From Planctomycetota bacterium (lineage in GTDB: Bacteria; Planctomycetota; Phycisphaerae; Sedimentisphaerales; Anaerobacaceae), in contig CP070830.1 of assembly GCA_020344865.1 (NCBI GenBank), positions 598,103-613,422 on the forward strand: 15,320 nucleotides of DNA, written 5' to 3'. Each line of letters opens with the position of its first letter. The stretch's first letter is position 1. Below are positions 6,000-14,331 of this stretch, piece by piece. A program made the position numbers and the translations under genes. The notes under the pieces were generated by a model, which searched no databases, was not told the DNA's origin, and saw nothing but the letters and a program-made list of their open reading frames with translations.

Positions 6000-8906
6000 A
6001 TGAGTAAAAGATTGTGTTTTGTACTGTGTTTTGTTTTGGTGTTGGGTCTGACCACCATAGCCGGCGCGTGGACGGACATCGATGACCCCAATTACAACTT
6101 CAGCTTCGAGTATGATGCCAACTTTGAGCAGTACAGATGTCATGGGAGCGGCGATTTAACCGGTACGCTCGCATGGCACGACAATAACGTACCCTGGGCC
6201 AATGTTGAGGTGGACTGCCCGAACTCGCTGTTCGGCGAGCCTACTGATGAGTGTGGCTGCAAAAACGACCCAGCAACCGATGGCATAATCAAGCTTACGA
6301 TGGGCCAGTGGGGCACCGACTCGAACCTGCTTGCCTGGCAGACGCTTGACCCCGCCATCGACGGAAATGCCATTATCCAGCAGGACTACGAGTACAGGAT
6401 GTTCTTTGATACCTTTAACTGGGGCAGTCCCGAATTGCACGCCTACCTCTACTACGGTTACATTCCGGACAACAATTCGCTTCACGCTGATGTCAACGTG
6501 ATAACGAGCGGACCGATTGCTGGCACCGCAGTCTACCGGACATTCGGGTTGAGTTTCACGGCTGAAGAGGGTGAGCCGTATATAGGTGAGCCGTTGGGTA
6601 TTAGGTGGATGCAGCAGGGGCAGGGCTGGTTCTGGATTGACAACGTTATAGTGCAGTTCAGGCCGTTGACCAAAGCCATTAACCCCGAACCGGTCAGTGG
6701 GGCCCTCAATTTGCCTACGTCCGGCGTTACGCTGCGATGGACGCCGGGAAGGTACGTCGCGGACGATATCAGTTCGCACGAGGTATACTTCGGCACGGAT
6801 ATGGTGGCGGTTGAAAGTGCTACTACCTCAGACGCAACCGGCGTATATAGAGGTTATGCCAGCGGAGGTCCGGACGCCAATGATAAGTATTACTACAACG
6901 TCCCGGATACGCTGCCCTTGGGGCAGAGGTGTTACTGGCGTGTCGATGAGGTCAATGAAGGGTATGTCGGTCCCAGTCCGCCGCCGGACGGCAGGTGGAA
7001 AGGTGACGTATGGATGTTTAGGGTAACCGGAACCGCGGTAAATCCCGACCCGGCCGATGGTGCTAAAGATGTGCCGGTCTATACGGACCTGTCCTGGACT
7101 GCAGGAACAGGGGCTCAGAAACACGATGTTTACTTCGGCACAGACCAGACAGCAGTGATCGATGCGACGACCAGTTCGAGCGAGTATCTGGGCCTCCAGG
7201 ACGCGACTGTTCTTGTAAACAGCAGCCTGGTTCCACCACTCGACGTGGCTGCGACCTACTACTGGCGCATAGATGAGGTCAATCTTACCGGAGGGACGGT
7301 CATAGACGGTGATATCTGGAGCTTTACAACGGCCGAGTATACCACTGTGGACGAATTCGAGACATACGTCACCAATGGTGACCTCTGGGAAGTATGGAAT
7401 GATTACTGGGTCAATGGCACCGGGGCGACAATCTTTGTTCAGAAGGACGCGAATTTTGTCGAAGACGGCAACTCAATGATGTATATATACGAAAATCATC
7501 TTAGCCCTTACTATTCTGAGGCCTATGTGGATATTACCGACCTCGGAATCAGCTCTGACTGGACCATAGGCGGCGTTGAAGCGTTGAGGCTGGCCTTTAA
7601 AGGCGATTATGATAATGCCCCTGACGATATGTACGTGGCTCTCCGTGACGGTAGCGGCCGCACGGGTAAGGTACTGTACGATGGTGAGCCCAACGACCTG
7701 AGGCGATACTGGCTGGGATTTCAGGAGTGGAACATTGATTTGGATGAGTTCGTCTCTGCTAACAGCGTTGATTTGACGGATATCAGCCGAATAACCATGG
7801 GCTTCGGCGATAAGACGCCCGGCGGTACGGGCGTTGTTTACTTTGACAATATCAGGCTGTATGCTCCGCGATGCGTTCCGAAGTTCGCTCCGTCGATGGG
7901 TAGTTTCAGGTATCTGGACCATTACGTAGCGGCCGGTTCTTTCAGGCCTGATTGCAGCGTCGATAACTATGACCTCTGGTCGATGTCGCGAGACTGGTTG
8001 ATGAGCGGTATCGGCGATGTTACTGCGACGAGCGCAGGTACCGCCGACCTGGTGGGCCACTGGACAATGGACGACAGCGTTGGTTCTGGTTCACCCGAGG
8101 ACAAAGCCAGGGTTCTGGATGACTCCAACAACCTTAACCATGGCTATCTGTATGATGGTTATGCCTCAGGAGTGCCGAAGCCCGGAAGTACGAAAGTTAA
8201 TCACGCGACGGACTATGTAGAGGGAACGGGAGCCCTTACTTTTGACGGTTTTGACGACTGGATTACCATTCCCAACGCGCCGAATCTCAACTCCAATACC
8301 ATCACGGTTTCGGCGTGGGTCAAGGCGGATGGCTGGCTCGGTAGGTGGGGTACTTACCCACCTATAGTCTGTTCCAATGAACCCGACGGCTTCAGCTTCG
8401 GTTTTGGCAGTTTCGCATCATACGAGTCGGGCTTGGAGTGGATGGCCAACAACGAACTGACCTACTTCTGGACTGGATGGGCGTGGGATTACCATTCCGG
8501 CCTGATTATGCCTCCTGATTTGTGGACCTTTGTGGCTCTGGTGGTAGAGCCGACAAAGGGAACGTTGTATCTGTATGATGGATTTGACGTGGCTGCATCA
8601 ACAAACTACGAAGCCCATGAGGCGAAGCCCTTTGACAACGCCTGCTTTATTGCTGGTGACGTTAACGTCGCTTCCGAAGAGGGTGTCTACTTCGACGGTA
8701 CGCTTGACGATATATACTTCTACAACCGCGCGCTTTCGCCCGGTGAGGTACTTGGCCTCGCCGGTCCCGATCTGAGCGGCACGACGCACCATCTTGGACT
8801 TGAACCGTGGCGTCCCAACGCCGACGGCGACGATGCAATTGGCTTCATTGACTTTAGCGTTATGGCGGACAACTGGCTCAAGGATGTACTGTGGCCGTCT
8901 GATTAG
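6000..8906 (+). CDS. Large secreted multidomain protein: FnIII-like repeats, CBM-like domain, LamG, dockerin-like motifs
   Basis: A 968-residue exported protein with a clear signal peptide (hydrophobic residues 5-20, cleavage likely after AGA at 23). In order: an N-terminal beta-rich domain (about 24-222); two FnIII-like repeats (224-343 and 346-446) sharing 'HEVYFGTD'/'HDVYFGTD' and 'YWRVDEVN'/'YWRIDEVN'; a CBM-like beta-sandwich (450-622) opening VDEFETY and closing VVYFDNIRLYAP; a dockerin-like motif at 650-667 (DNYDLWSMSRDWL); a LamG/concanavalin-type domain (683-922) with GHWTMDD, ALTFDGFDDWITI and GTLDDIYFYNRALSPGEV; and a C-terminal dockerin-like motif (939-960, NADGDDAIGFIDFSVMADNWL). 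No catalytic residues are recognisable, so it probably binds polysaccharide or takes part in surface assembly. It has its own promoter, a long leader, a strong ribosome site and its own terminator. This architecture is typical of Phycisphaerae. The function is inferred from domains only. Confidence 0.93.
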   Translation: MSKRLCFVLCFVLVLGLTTIAGAWTDIDDPNYNFSFEYDANFEQYRCHGSGDLTGTLAWHDNNVPWANVEVDCPNSLFGEPTDECGCKNDPATDGIIKLTMGQWGTDSNLLAWQTLDPAIDGNAIIQQDYEYRMFFDTFNWGSPELHAYLYYGYIPDNNSLHADVNVITSGPIAGTAVYRTFGLSFTAEEGEPYIGEPLGIRWMQQGQGWFWIDNVIVQFRPLTKAINPEPVSGALNLPTSGVTLRWTPGRYVADDISSHEVYFGTDMVAVESATTSDATGVYRGYASGGPDANDKYYYNVPDTLPLGQRCYWRVDEVNEGYVGPSPPPDGRWKGDVWMFRVTGTAVNPDPADGAKDVPVYTDLSWTAGTGAQKHDVYFGTDQTAVIDATTSSSEYLGLQDATVLVNSSLVPPLDVAATYYWRIDEVNLTGGTVIDGDIWSFTTAEYTTVDEFETYVTNGDLWEVWNDYWVNGTGATIFVQKDANFVEDGNSMMYIYENHLSPYYSEAYVDITDLGISSDWTIGGVEALRLAFKGDYDNAPDDMYVALRDGSGRTGKVLYDGEPNDLRRYWLGFQEWNIDLDEFVSANSVDLTDISRITMGFGDKTPGGTGVVYFDNIRLYAPRCVPKFAPSMGSFRYLDHYVAAGSFRPDCSVDNYDLWSMSRDWLMSGIGDVTATSAGTADLVGHWTMDDSVGSGSPEDKARVLDDSNNLNHGYLYDGYASGVPKPGSTKVNHATDYVEGTGALTFDGFDDWITIPNAPNLNSNTITVSAWVKADGWLGRWGTYPPIVCSNEPDGFSFGFGSFASYESGLEWMANNELTYFWTGWAWDYHSGLIMPPDLWTFVALVVEPTKGTLYLYDGFDVAASTNYEAHEAKPFDNACFIAGDVNVASEEGVYFDGTLDDIYFYNRALSPGEVLGLAGPDLSGTTHHLGLEPWRPNADGDDAIGFIDFSVMADNWLKDVLWPSD

Positions 8907-8949
8907 CCGGCGTCGATAATAGCAGCTTACAACGAACTTGCACCGATTC

Positions 8950-8989
8950 GGGGCCTGTACCCACAACTGGGTATAGGCCCCTTCATTTT
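8950..8989 (+). terminator. Intrinsic terminator after the secreted LamG protein
   Basis: A 14-bp stem with one G-U pair (8950-8963 with 8968-8981, GGGGCCT...AGGCCCC) and a CAAC loop is followed by TTCATTTT. It lies 43 bases after the stop codon and should end the 6000-8906 transcript. Confidence 0.88.
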
Positions 8990-9265
8990 GCCCCTTGGCT
9001 CAAATTCACCCCTTGCTTATCAATCTTTGCTCCGAATTAAGCTCCTTATCCAAATCTGCCTCTTATGCCGGCCTGGATAAGCTGACCCGCCAAAAATCAA
9101 AGAAATCCACGCAATATCGGACTACCAGAATTCCAGGCGCCCTCCACCCTTGCGTTTTGCGGTTAAGCCGACTCGCGGATTTGTCGATTAAAACAGCTAA
9201 ATAAAGGATTTCGTCTGCACTGGGACTGTCAGTGTCTGTTCGAGAAAGACATTTGGAGAGACGAT
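8990..9265. other. Non-coding gap before glgP
   Basis: I see no gene or convincing promoter pair here. The only clear element is the ribosome site GGAGAG shortly before the glgP start. A/T-rich bases near 9190-9210 (TTGTCGATTAAAACAGCTAAATAAAGG is too irregularly spaced) are the most likely area for a promoter. Confidence 0.4.
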
Positions 9266-11893
9266 ATGCCAAAGGTGCGTAGCTTTACTGTGTTGCCTGC
9301 ATTGCCGGAGCCTCTCAAGGACCTCGAGGTCATCGCCAAAAATATGTTCTGGTCATGGAATAATGACTTTGTTGACCTCTTCAAGCGAATAGACGCAAAT
9401 CTCTGGACCGCCAGCGGCCACAATCCCGTCAAACTGCTTGCCGCTGTCCCCCAGCAGCGACTGGAAGAGCTCGCCGAAAACAAAGGGTTCCTCAGTCAGC
9501 TCCAGACCACCGCCCGGAAACTAAACGTCTATCTCGAAGGGCCTACGTGGTTTGAAAAGGCCTGCGAAAAATCTGCAAAGCCCGTTATTGCATACTTCAG
9601 CGCCGAGTTTGGCCTGCACGAATGTCTGCCACTGTATTCGGGCGGTCTCGGAATCTTGGCTGGAGATTACCTCAAAAGCGCCTCTGACCTCGGCGTCCCC
9701 ATAGTGGGCGTCGGGCTTCTTTATCAGAAGGGATATTTCCGACAGTATCTGAATGCTGATGGTTGGCAGCAGGAGCTGTATGTTGAAAATGATTTCTATT
9801 CTCTGCCGATGGAGCTCGTCCGCAAAGATTCCGGCCAGCCGTTGACCATAAGCGTCGAATATCCCGGCAGAGTCGTACACGCACAAATATGGGCCATCTC
9901 CATCGGAAGGGTGAAACTTTATCTCTTGGACACCAATATCGAACCTAATTCCTCTGCAGACCGGATGATTACTGTAACGCTCTACGGCGGAGACCTTGAA
10001 CTTAGAATCCGACAGGAGATTATGCTCGGTATCGGCGGACTGAAGGCCTTGGACGCTATGGGGATTAACCCTGACGTCTGCCATATGAACGAAGGGCACG
10101 CCGCCTTCATGGCCCTTGAGCGTATTCGAGAGCTCAGAAATGCCAATGCCATGACGTTTGATGAGGCGCTCGAGGCTACGAAGTCAGGAAATGTATTTAC
10201 TATGCACACGCCCATCAGGGCCGGCCTTGATGAATTCAGCGTCGAGCTGATGGACAAATATTTTGGCGGTTACTTCCCACACCTCGGAATCAACAGAAAA
10301 CGCTTTCTGGCTTTGGGAAGGGTGTTGCCTGACGACGATAACGAGCCCTTTAAAATGCCCGTCTTGGCCCTGCGACTGAGCAGCTATATTAACGGCGTAA
10401 GTAAATTGCACGGACAAATCTCACGGGAAATGTGGTCCGCGCTTTGGCCGGGCGTCCCGACCAACGAAGTCCCTATTAAGTCCATTACAAACGGTACGCA
10501 TATCAAAAGCTGGCTCTCCGAGGAAATGAATTCTTTGTATGAAAGGTACATTGGACCGAACTGGTCCGATGAAACCACGGATAAGTCCGTCTGGGAGACA
10601 GTCAGCCAGATTCCTGATGAGGAACTATGGCAGACGCATCAGAGATGCAAAGGCCACCTTATCGCTTTCACACGCAGAAGGCTCAAAGAGCAGATGGCCA
10701 GACGCGGCACCTACCATACAGAATTGAACTGGGCCGAAGAGGTACTTGACCTCGATGCCTTGACTATAGGATTCGCGAGAAGGTTCGCAAGTTACAAGAG
10801 GGCCAATCTGCTCCTTAGGGACCCCCAGCGGTTGGTAAAACTACTTAATGACACAAATCGCCCCGTCCAGATTGTATTCGCCGGCAAGGCTCACCCGAGA
10901 GATACCGAAGGCAAGGAGATTATAAGACAGATTATCAATTTTGCAAATCAGTACGACGTCAGGCGACGAATCGTTTTTCTCGAGAACTATGATATCAACG
11001 TTGCCAGAATGCTCGTACAGGGCGTTGACCTCTGGCTCAACAATCCCAGAAGACCCATGGAAGCCAGCGGAACAAGCGGAATGAAGGCCGCCATCAACGG
11101 CGCCCTGAATTTCAGTACCCTCGACGGCTGGTGGTGTGAAGGCTACACCCCCGAGGGAGGATGGGTCATCGGAGCGGGTGAAGCCTCTAAGGACCAGGCT
11201 TATCTGGACGCGGCTGAATCCCAGGCGATTTACAATATGCTCGAAAACGAAATCGTCCCCTTGTTTTATGCTCGCTCCGCCGACGGCGTGCCGCGTCCCT
11301 GGCTTAACAGAGTTAAAAATTCTATCAAGTGGATAGCCCCGAGCTTCAACACGCACAGAATGATTGCTGAGTACACCAGAAGGTTCTACAACCCCTCCGT
11401 CGCAAAATGGCGCTACTTGACCGCCGACGCTATGACCCGGGCAAAGCAACTTTCAACCTGGAAGGCAAATTTGAGAAAGGCTTGGTCCGGCTTCCAGATT
11501 CAGGATGTACAGGTCAGCGCAACGAACGGCCAGCAGGACCAGCCTTTAAACTCCCAAAACCCCCATCTTAAGGTCGGCTCAAGGCTCGATGTTAGGGCCC
11601 TCGTCAAGTTAAATGGCATTTGCCCCGACGATGTCTCTGTTCAGCTCTATCATGGCACTGTCGATGCTTGGGGAAATATCTCGGATGGTTCCCCCGTACA
11701 AATGGATTATGAACAAACGCCGGGTCAGGATGGTGAGCATTGGTTCGTTGGCTCTATGGCCTGCACGAGAACCGGACGTCAGGGGTTGGCCGTCAGAATA
11801 CTGCCAAGGCACGCTGACCTTGCTAACCCGTATGAGCCGGGTCTCATTCTCTGGGAAGCAACGTCTGAAAGAACTATCTGCCCTGCTGGTTAG
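9266..11893 (+). CDS. glgP: Alpha-glucan (glycogen) phosphorylase, GT35 family
   Basis: An 875-residue cytosolic enzyme that splits alpha-1,4-glucan with phosphate to give glucose-1-phosphate, using pyridoxal phosphate. Residues 12-100 match the N-terminal domain of the longer bacterial alpha-glucan phosphorylases (NMFWSWNNDFVDLFKRID). The catalytic part shows AYFSAEFGLHECLPLYSGGLG (from 109), HMNEGHAAF (273-281) and EASGTSGMK (599-607); Lys607 is the expected PLP-binding lysine. A C-terminal beta domain (about 768-865) shows DDVSVQLYHG and VRILPRHADL, as in the Thermus/Thermotoga-type enzymes rather than the classical E. coli type. The start is supported by GGAGAG six bases upstream. It stands alone, after a terminator and before a convergent PTS gene. 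With the trehalose operon nearby, it could feed glycogen carbon into trehalose; that link is inferred. Confidence 0.95.
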   Translation: MPKVRSFTVLPALPEPLKDLEVIAKNMFWSWNNDFVDLFKRIDANLWTASGHNPVKLLAAVPQQRLEELAENKGFLSQLQTTARKLNVYLEGPTWFEKACEKSAKPVIAYFSAEFGLHECLPLYSGGLGILAGDYLKSASDLGVPIVGVGLLYQKGYFRQYLNADGWQQELYVENDFYSLPMELVRKDSGQPLTISVEYPGRVVHAQIWAISIGRVKLYLLDTNIEPNSSADRMITVTLYGGDLELRIRQEIMLGIGGLKALDAMGINPDVCHMNEGHAAFMALERIRELRNANAMTFDEALEATKSGNVFTMHTPIRAGLDEFSVELMDKYFGGYFPHLGINRKRFLALGRVLPDDDNEPFKMPVLALRLSSYINGVSKLHGQISREMWSALWPGVPTNEVPIKSITNGTHIKSWLSEEMNSLYERYIGPNWSDETTDKSVWETVSQIPDEELWQTHQRCKGHLIAFTRRRLKEQMARRGTYHTELNWAEEVLDLDALTIGFARRFASYKRANLLLRDPQRLVKLLNDTNRPVQIVFAGKAHPRDTEGKEIIRQIINFANQYDVRRRIVFLENYDINVARMLVQGVDLWLNNPRRPMEASGTSGMKAAINGALNFSTLDGWWCEGYTPEGGWVIGAGEASKDQAYLDAAESQAIYNMLENEIVPLFYARSADGVPRPWLNRVKNSIKWIAPSFNTHRMIAEYTRRFYNPSVAKWRYLTADAMTRAKQLSTWKANLRKAWSGFQIQDVQVSATNGQQDQPLNSQNPHLKVGSRLDVRALVKLNGICPDDVSVQLYHGTVDAWGNISDGSPVQMDYEQTPGQDGEHWFVGSMACTRTGRQGLAVRILPRHADLANPYEPGLILWEATSERTICPAG

Positions 11894-12011
11894 TGTGTGC
11901 TTGGTCCTTGGTGTGATTGACTAAAACCACCGCCCCGAATTTTCTGCCCTTTGTCCGGTTTGGTACTTCTTGCTGATAGGCTTTTCCCCCCGCTTCGATA
12001 CGCTAACAGCC

Positions 12012-12470
12012 TTATTTGCTCTCTTTTGTGTCCAGAAGCTTGTATACCGCCTCCGCGGAGTCTGTCCCCTCGAGTTCCTTCCTGAACTTATCATCCAGCA
12101 TCAGCCTGCTTATCTTGGCCAGCGCCTGAATGTGTGGGCCCGTCTGGTCCACTGGTGAGACAAGCAAAAAAATGATTTTTACCGGCTTTCCGTCTACACT
12201 CTCGAAATCAATTGGCTCGCGGGTAAGACCTATAGCCATAACCAGTTCCTTCACGGCCGCGCATTTACCGTGAGGAATTGCAATCCCCGACCCGATACCC
12301 GTACTTTTGGTCTGCTCTCGGACCAGCACCGCATTCAAGGCCATATCTCTATCGAGCAGAGCTCCGTTGGCATCCAGCAAATCCACCAGTTCTGTTATTA
12401 CCGATTTCTTGTCGTTGCCTTCCAGCGGTACTTTCACGCAGGTCGGCTGCAGTATTTTTGTTAACGTCAT
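12012..12470 (-). CDS. ptsN: PTS EIIA type-2 domain protein (EIIA-Ntr-like)
   Basis: A 152-residue single-domain cytosolic protein of the fructose/mannitol EIIA family. The phosphorylation motif GIAIPHGK places the active His at residue 67, and SPVDQTGPHIQALAKISRLM (from about 105) is the conserved second half of the fold. No EIIB or EIIC, HPr or EI gene lies nearby, so a regulatory EIIA-Ntr role is more likely than sugar transport; fruA-type stand-alone EIIA is the alternative. Its promoter at 12525-12553 is strong. It is convergent with glgP and divergent from cimA. I see no clear terminator in the 118-base gap to glgP. Ribosome site is weak (GGTAGAG close to the ATG). Confidence 0.88.
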   Translation of the reverse strand: MTLTKILQPTCVKVPLEGNDKKSVITELVDLLDANGALLDRDMALNAVLVREQTKSTGIGSGIAIPHGKCAAVKELVMAIGLTREPIDFESVDGKPVKIIFLLVSPVDQTGPHIQALAKISRLMLDDKFRKELEGTDSAEAVYKLLDTKESK

Positions 12471-12524
12471 CTCTACCGAAACCCAATATGCTACGTTTCT
12501 CGTCAGTATTTACATAAACATTTC

Positions 12525-12553
12525 AGTATACCTAACTTTCGGAATTTTTGCAA
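12525..12553 (-). promoter_or_regulatory. Promoter of the PTS EIIA gene
   Basis: On the minus strand TTGCAA (12553-12548), a 17-base spacer and TATACT (12530-12525) make a strong sigma70-type promoter. The start would be near 12518, leaving a 48-nt leader. Confidence 0.65.
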
Positions 12554-12607
12554 GAACTTTGCAGAAAATTCGGATTTTTACCTCCCATAAGCTGCCCCGC
12601 CACAGCT

Positions 12608-12664
12608 GCCAATTTGCCCTTTACATCCCCCGCAGCCTTAGTAAAATGAGGTGGCCAAATTGGC
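12608..12664. promoter_or_regulatory. Pair of near-palindromes bracketing the cimA promoter (possible operator)
   Basis: GCCAAATTGGC (12654-12664) is a perfect palindrome around one central base and falls on the predicted transcription start. GCCAATTTGCC (12608-12618) matches its reverse complement at 10 of 11 positions and lies just upstream of the -35 box. Centres are 46 bases apart. The arrangement suits a repressor contacting both sites, but no regulator is identified. Confidence 0.4.
12620..12647 (+). promoter_or_regulatory. Promoter of the cimA-asnA operon
   Basis: TTTACA (12620-12625), a 16-base spacer and TAAAAT (12642-12647) match five of six bases in each box. The start is expected near 12654, about 70 nt before the coding start. 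It is bracketed by two related near-palindromes at 12608 and 12654. Confidence 0.6.
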
Positions 12665-12723
12665 GTAAATTCGTAAGATATGAGGCTTTCCGATTTTAAT
12701 TTGCTCGAAATCGAGGTGTGATA

Positions 12724-14295
12724 TTGGCCGCTGAGAAGATAAAGCTTTATGACACGACCCTTCGTGACGGTATGCAGGCCGAGGGCGTCAGCTTTTCCCT
12801 TGAGGATAAGCTCTCTATCGCCCGCTGCCTCGACGAGCTCGGCGTCGAATATATCGAAGGCGGTTACGCTGCATCCAACCCCAAGGAGATGCAGTTCTTC
12901 GCCGCCGCCGCCGAACTCGGCCTGAAGAATTCAAAAATCGTTGCATTCGGCAGCACCCGCAGGGCGGATGCTAGGCTCGAAGACGACGCCTCGCTAAATG
13001 CAATGCTCCGCTGCAAAACGCCGACCGCGACCCTCGTCGGCAAAGCTTGGGGTATGCACGTAACCGACGTCCTCGGCTGCTCGCTCGAAGAAAATCTCGC
13101 CATCTGCGCCGAGTCGGTACAGTACCTGAAAAAGCACGGCCTCGAAACTATCTTCGATGCTGAACATTTCTACGATGGGTACAAAAACAATCCCGAATAC
13201 GCAATGAAGGTTCTCGCCGCCGCCGCAGAAGCCGGCGCCGACGTCCTTGTCCTTTGCGACACCAACGGCGGTTGCCTCGACAACGAAATCTATGATATCA
13301 CCAAGACCGTCTGCGAAAAATTTAGCACCCTTACCATCGGTGTCCATACCCACAATGACAGCGACTGCGCAACGGCAAACACCCTCGCTGGCGTTCGAGC
13401 GGGCGCCCGGCACGTCCAGGGAACCCTCAACGGGCTCGGCGAGAGATGCGGTAACGCGAACCTCTGCACCGTCATCCCGAACCTTGCCTTCAAGATGGGC
13501 TTTGATGTCCTCACCCCGGAAAAAATCAAAACGCTCACCGAGGCCTCTCGCTTCATCTTCGAAATCGGCAACCTCAACCCCGTAATGAATATGCCCTACG
13601 TCGGCGAAAGTGCCTTCGCACACAAGGCAGGCCTGCACGTTGATGCCCTCCGCAAGAGCAAGCAAACCTACGAGCACATCGACCCCGCGCTCATTGGAAA
13701 CGAGCGGCGGTTTCTAATCTCCGAGCTTTCCGGCAAATCAAACGTTCTCGCGGAGCTCGAAAAGGCCAAAATCGCCCAGGACGAGAAGCTCGCTAAAAAA
13801 ATTCTCGACCGCGTCCAGGACCTCGAGAACGAAGGATACCAGTTCGAGGCTGCGAACGCGTCGTTCGACCTGCTCGTAAAAAAAATCATGGGAACGTACC
13901 AGTCATCCTTCGAGCTGCTCAAATACTATGTGACCGTCGAGAAAAGCCCTTCCGGCCAGATGGTAAACGAAGCAACCGTCAAACTGAAAATCGCCGGAAA
14001 GGTCCAGCACGTCGTCGGAGAGGGCGACGGCCCCGTTAACGCACTCGATGCGGCGCTGCGAAAGGCGCTCGAAAACAAATATCCCGCCATAAAAGATGTC
14101 CACCTGATTGATTACAAGGTCCGCGTCGTCAATGCCAAAGCCGGAACCGCCGCCAGAGTCCGCGTCGTCATCGAGTCACGCGACAAAACCTCCATCTGGG
14201 GAACCGTCGGCGTCTCAGAGAACATCATCGAGGCCTCCTGGCTTGCGCTCGTCGACTCCGTCGAATACAAATTGCAAATGCAGACTCAACCATAG
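12724..14295 (+). CDS. cimA: (R)-citramalate synthase, LeuA/HMGL-like family
   Basis: Condenses pyruvate and acetyl-CoA to (R)-citramalate, the first step of the threonine-independent route to isoleucine. From TTG 12724 the protein has 523 residues. DTTLRDG (10-16), HTHND (208-212, two metal-binding His) and GLGERCGNANL (237-247) are the HMGL-like catalytic motifs; AHKAGLH (299-305) and a C-terminal LeuA-type dimer/regulatory domain (about 380-520) follow. Total length and the motif YVGESAFAHKAGLH fit the citramalate synthase branch rather than 2-isopropylmalate synthase. A GTG at 12718 is in frame but overlaps the only good ribosome site (GAGGTG, 12713-12718), which is spaced five bases from TTG 12724, so I prefer TTG. 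asnA follows after 36 bases. Codons are strongly C-ending, unlike the secreted-protein gene upstream. Homocitrate or isopropylmalate synthase are less likely alternatives. Confidence 0.92.
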   Translation: MAAEKIKLYDTTLRDGMQAEGVSFSLEDKLSIARCLDELGVEYIEGGYAASNPKEMQFFAAAAELGLKNSKIVAFGSTRRADARLEDDASLNAMLRCKTPTATLVGKAWGMHVTDVLGCSLEENLAICAESVQYLKKHGLETIFDAEHFYDGYKNNPEYAMKVLAAAAEAGADVLVLCDTNGGCLDNEIYDITKTVCEKFSTLTIGVHTHNDSDCATANTLAGVRAGARHVQGTLNGLGERCGNANLCTVIPNLAFKMGFDVLTPEKIKTLTEASRFIFEIGNLNPVMNMPYVGESAFAHKAGLHVDALRKSKQTYEHIDPALIGNERRFLISELSGKSNVLAELEKAKIAQDEKLAKKILDRVQDLENEGYQFEAANASFDLLVKKIMGTYQSSFELLKYYVTVEKSPSGQMVNEATVKLKIAGKVQHVVGEGDGPVNALDAALRKALENKYPAIKDVHLIDYKVRVVNAKAGTAARVRVVIESRDKTSIWGTVGVSENIIEASWLALVDSVEYKLQMQTQP

Positions 14296-14331
14296 TAACC
14301 ACTATAACCGAATCCTTTAGGAGCTAACCAA

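Noticed and set aside
7473..8060. 195-codon minus-strand reading frame opposite the LamG protein gene
   Set aside because: Antisense shadow of a gene with clear domains; no ribosome site or recognisable motif.
10841..11449. 202-codon minus-strand reading frame opposite glgP
   Set aside because: It covers the conserved PLP-lysine region of glgP in antisense and has no independent support.
12307..12699. 130-codon plus-strand reading frame across the ptsN/cimA gap
   Set aside because: It overlaps ptsN in antisense and then both divergent promoters, with no ribosome site.
12900..12915. GCC-repeat run in cimA
   Set aside because: Encodes an ordinary alanine-rich helix; not a regulatory or phase-variable repeat in frame terms.
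12994..13677. 227-codon minus-strand reading frame opposite cimA
   Set aside because: Antisense to a well-conserved enzyme; arises from the C-ending codons of cimA and resembles no known protein.
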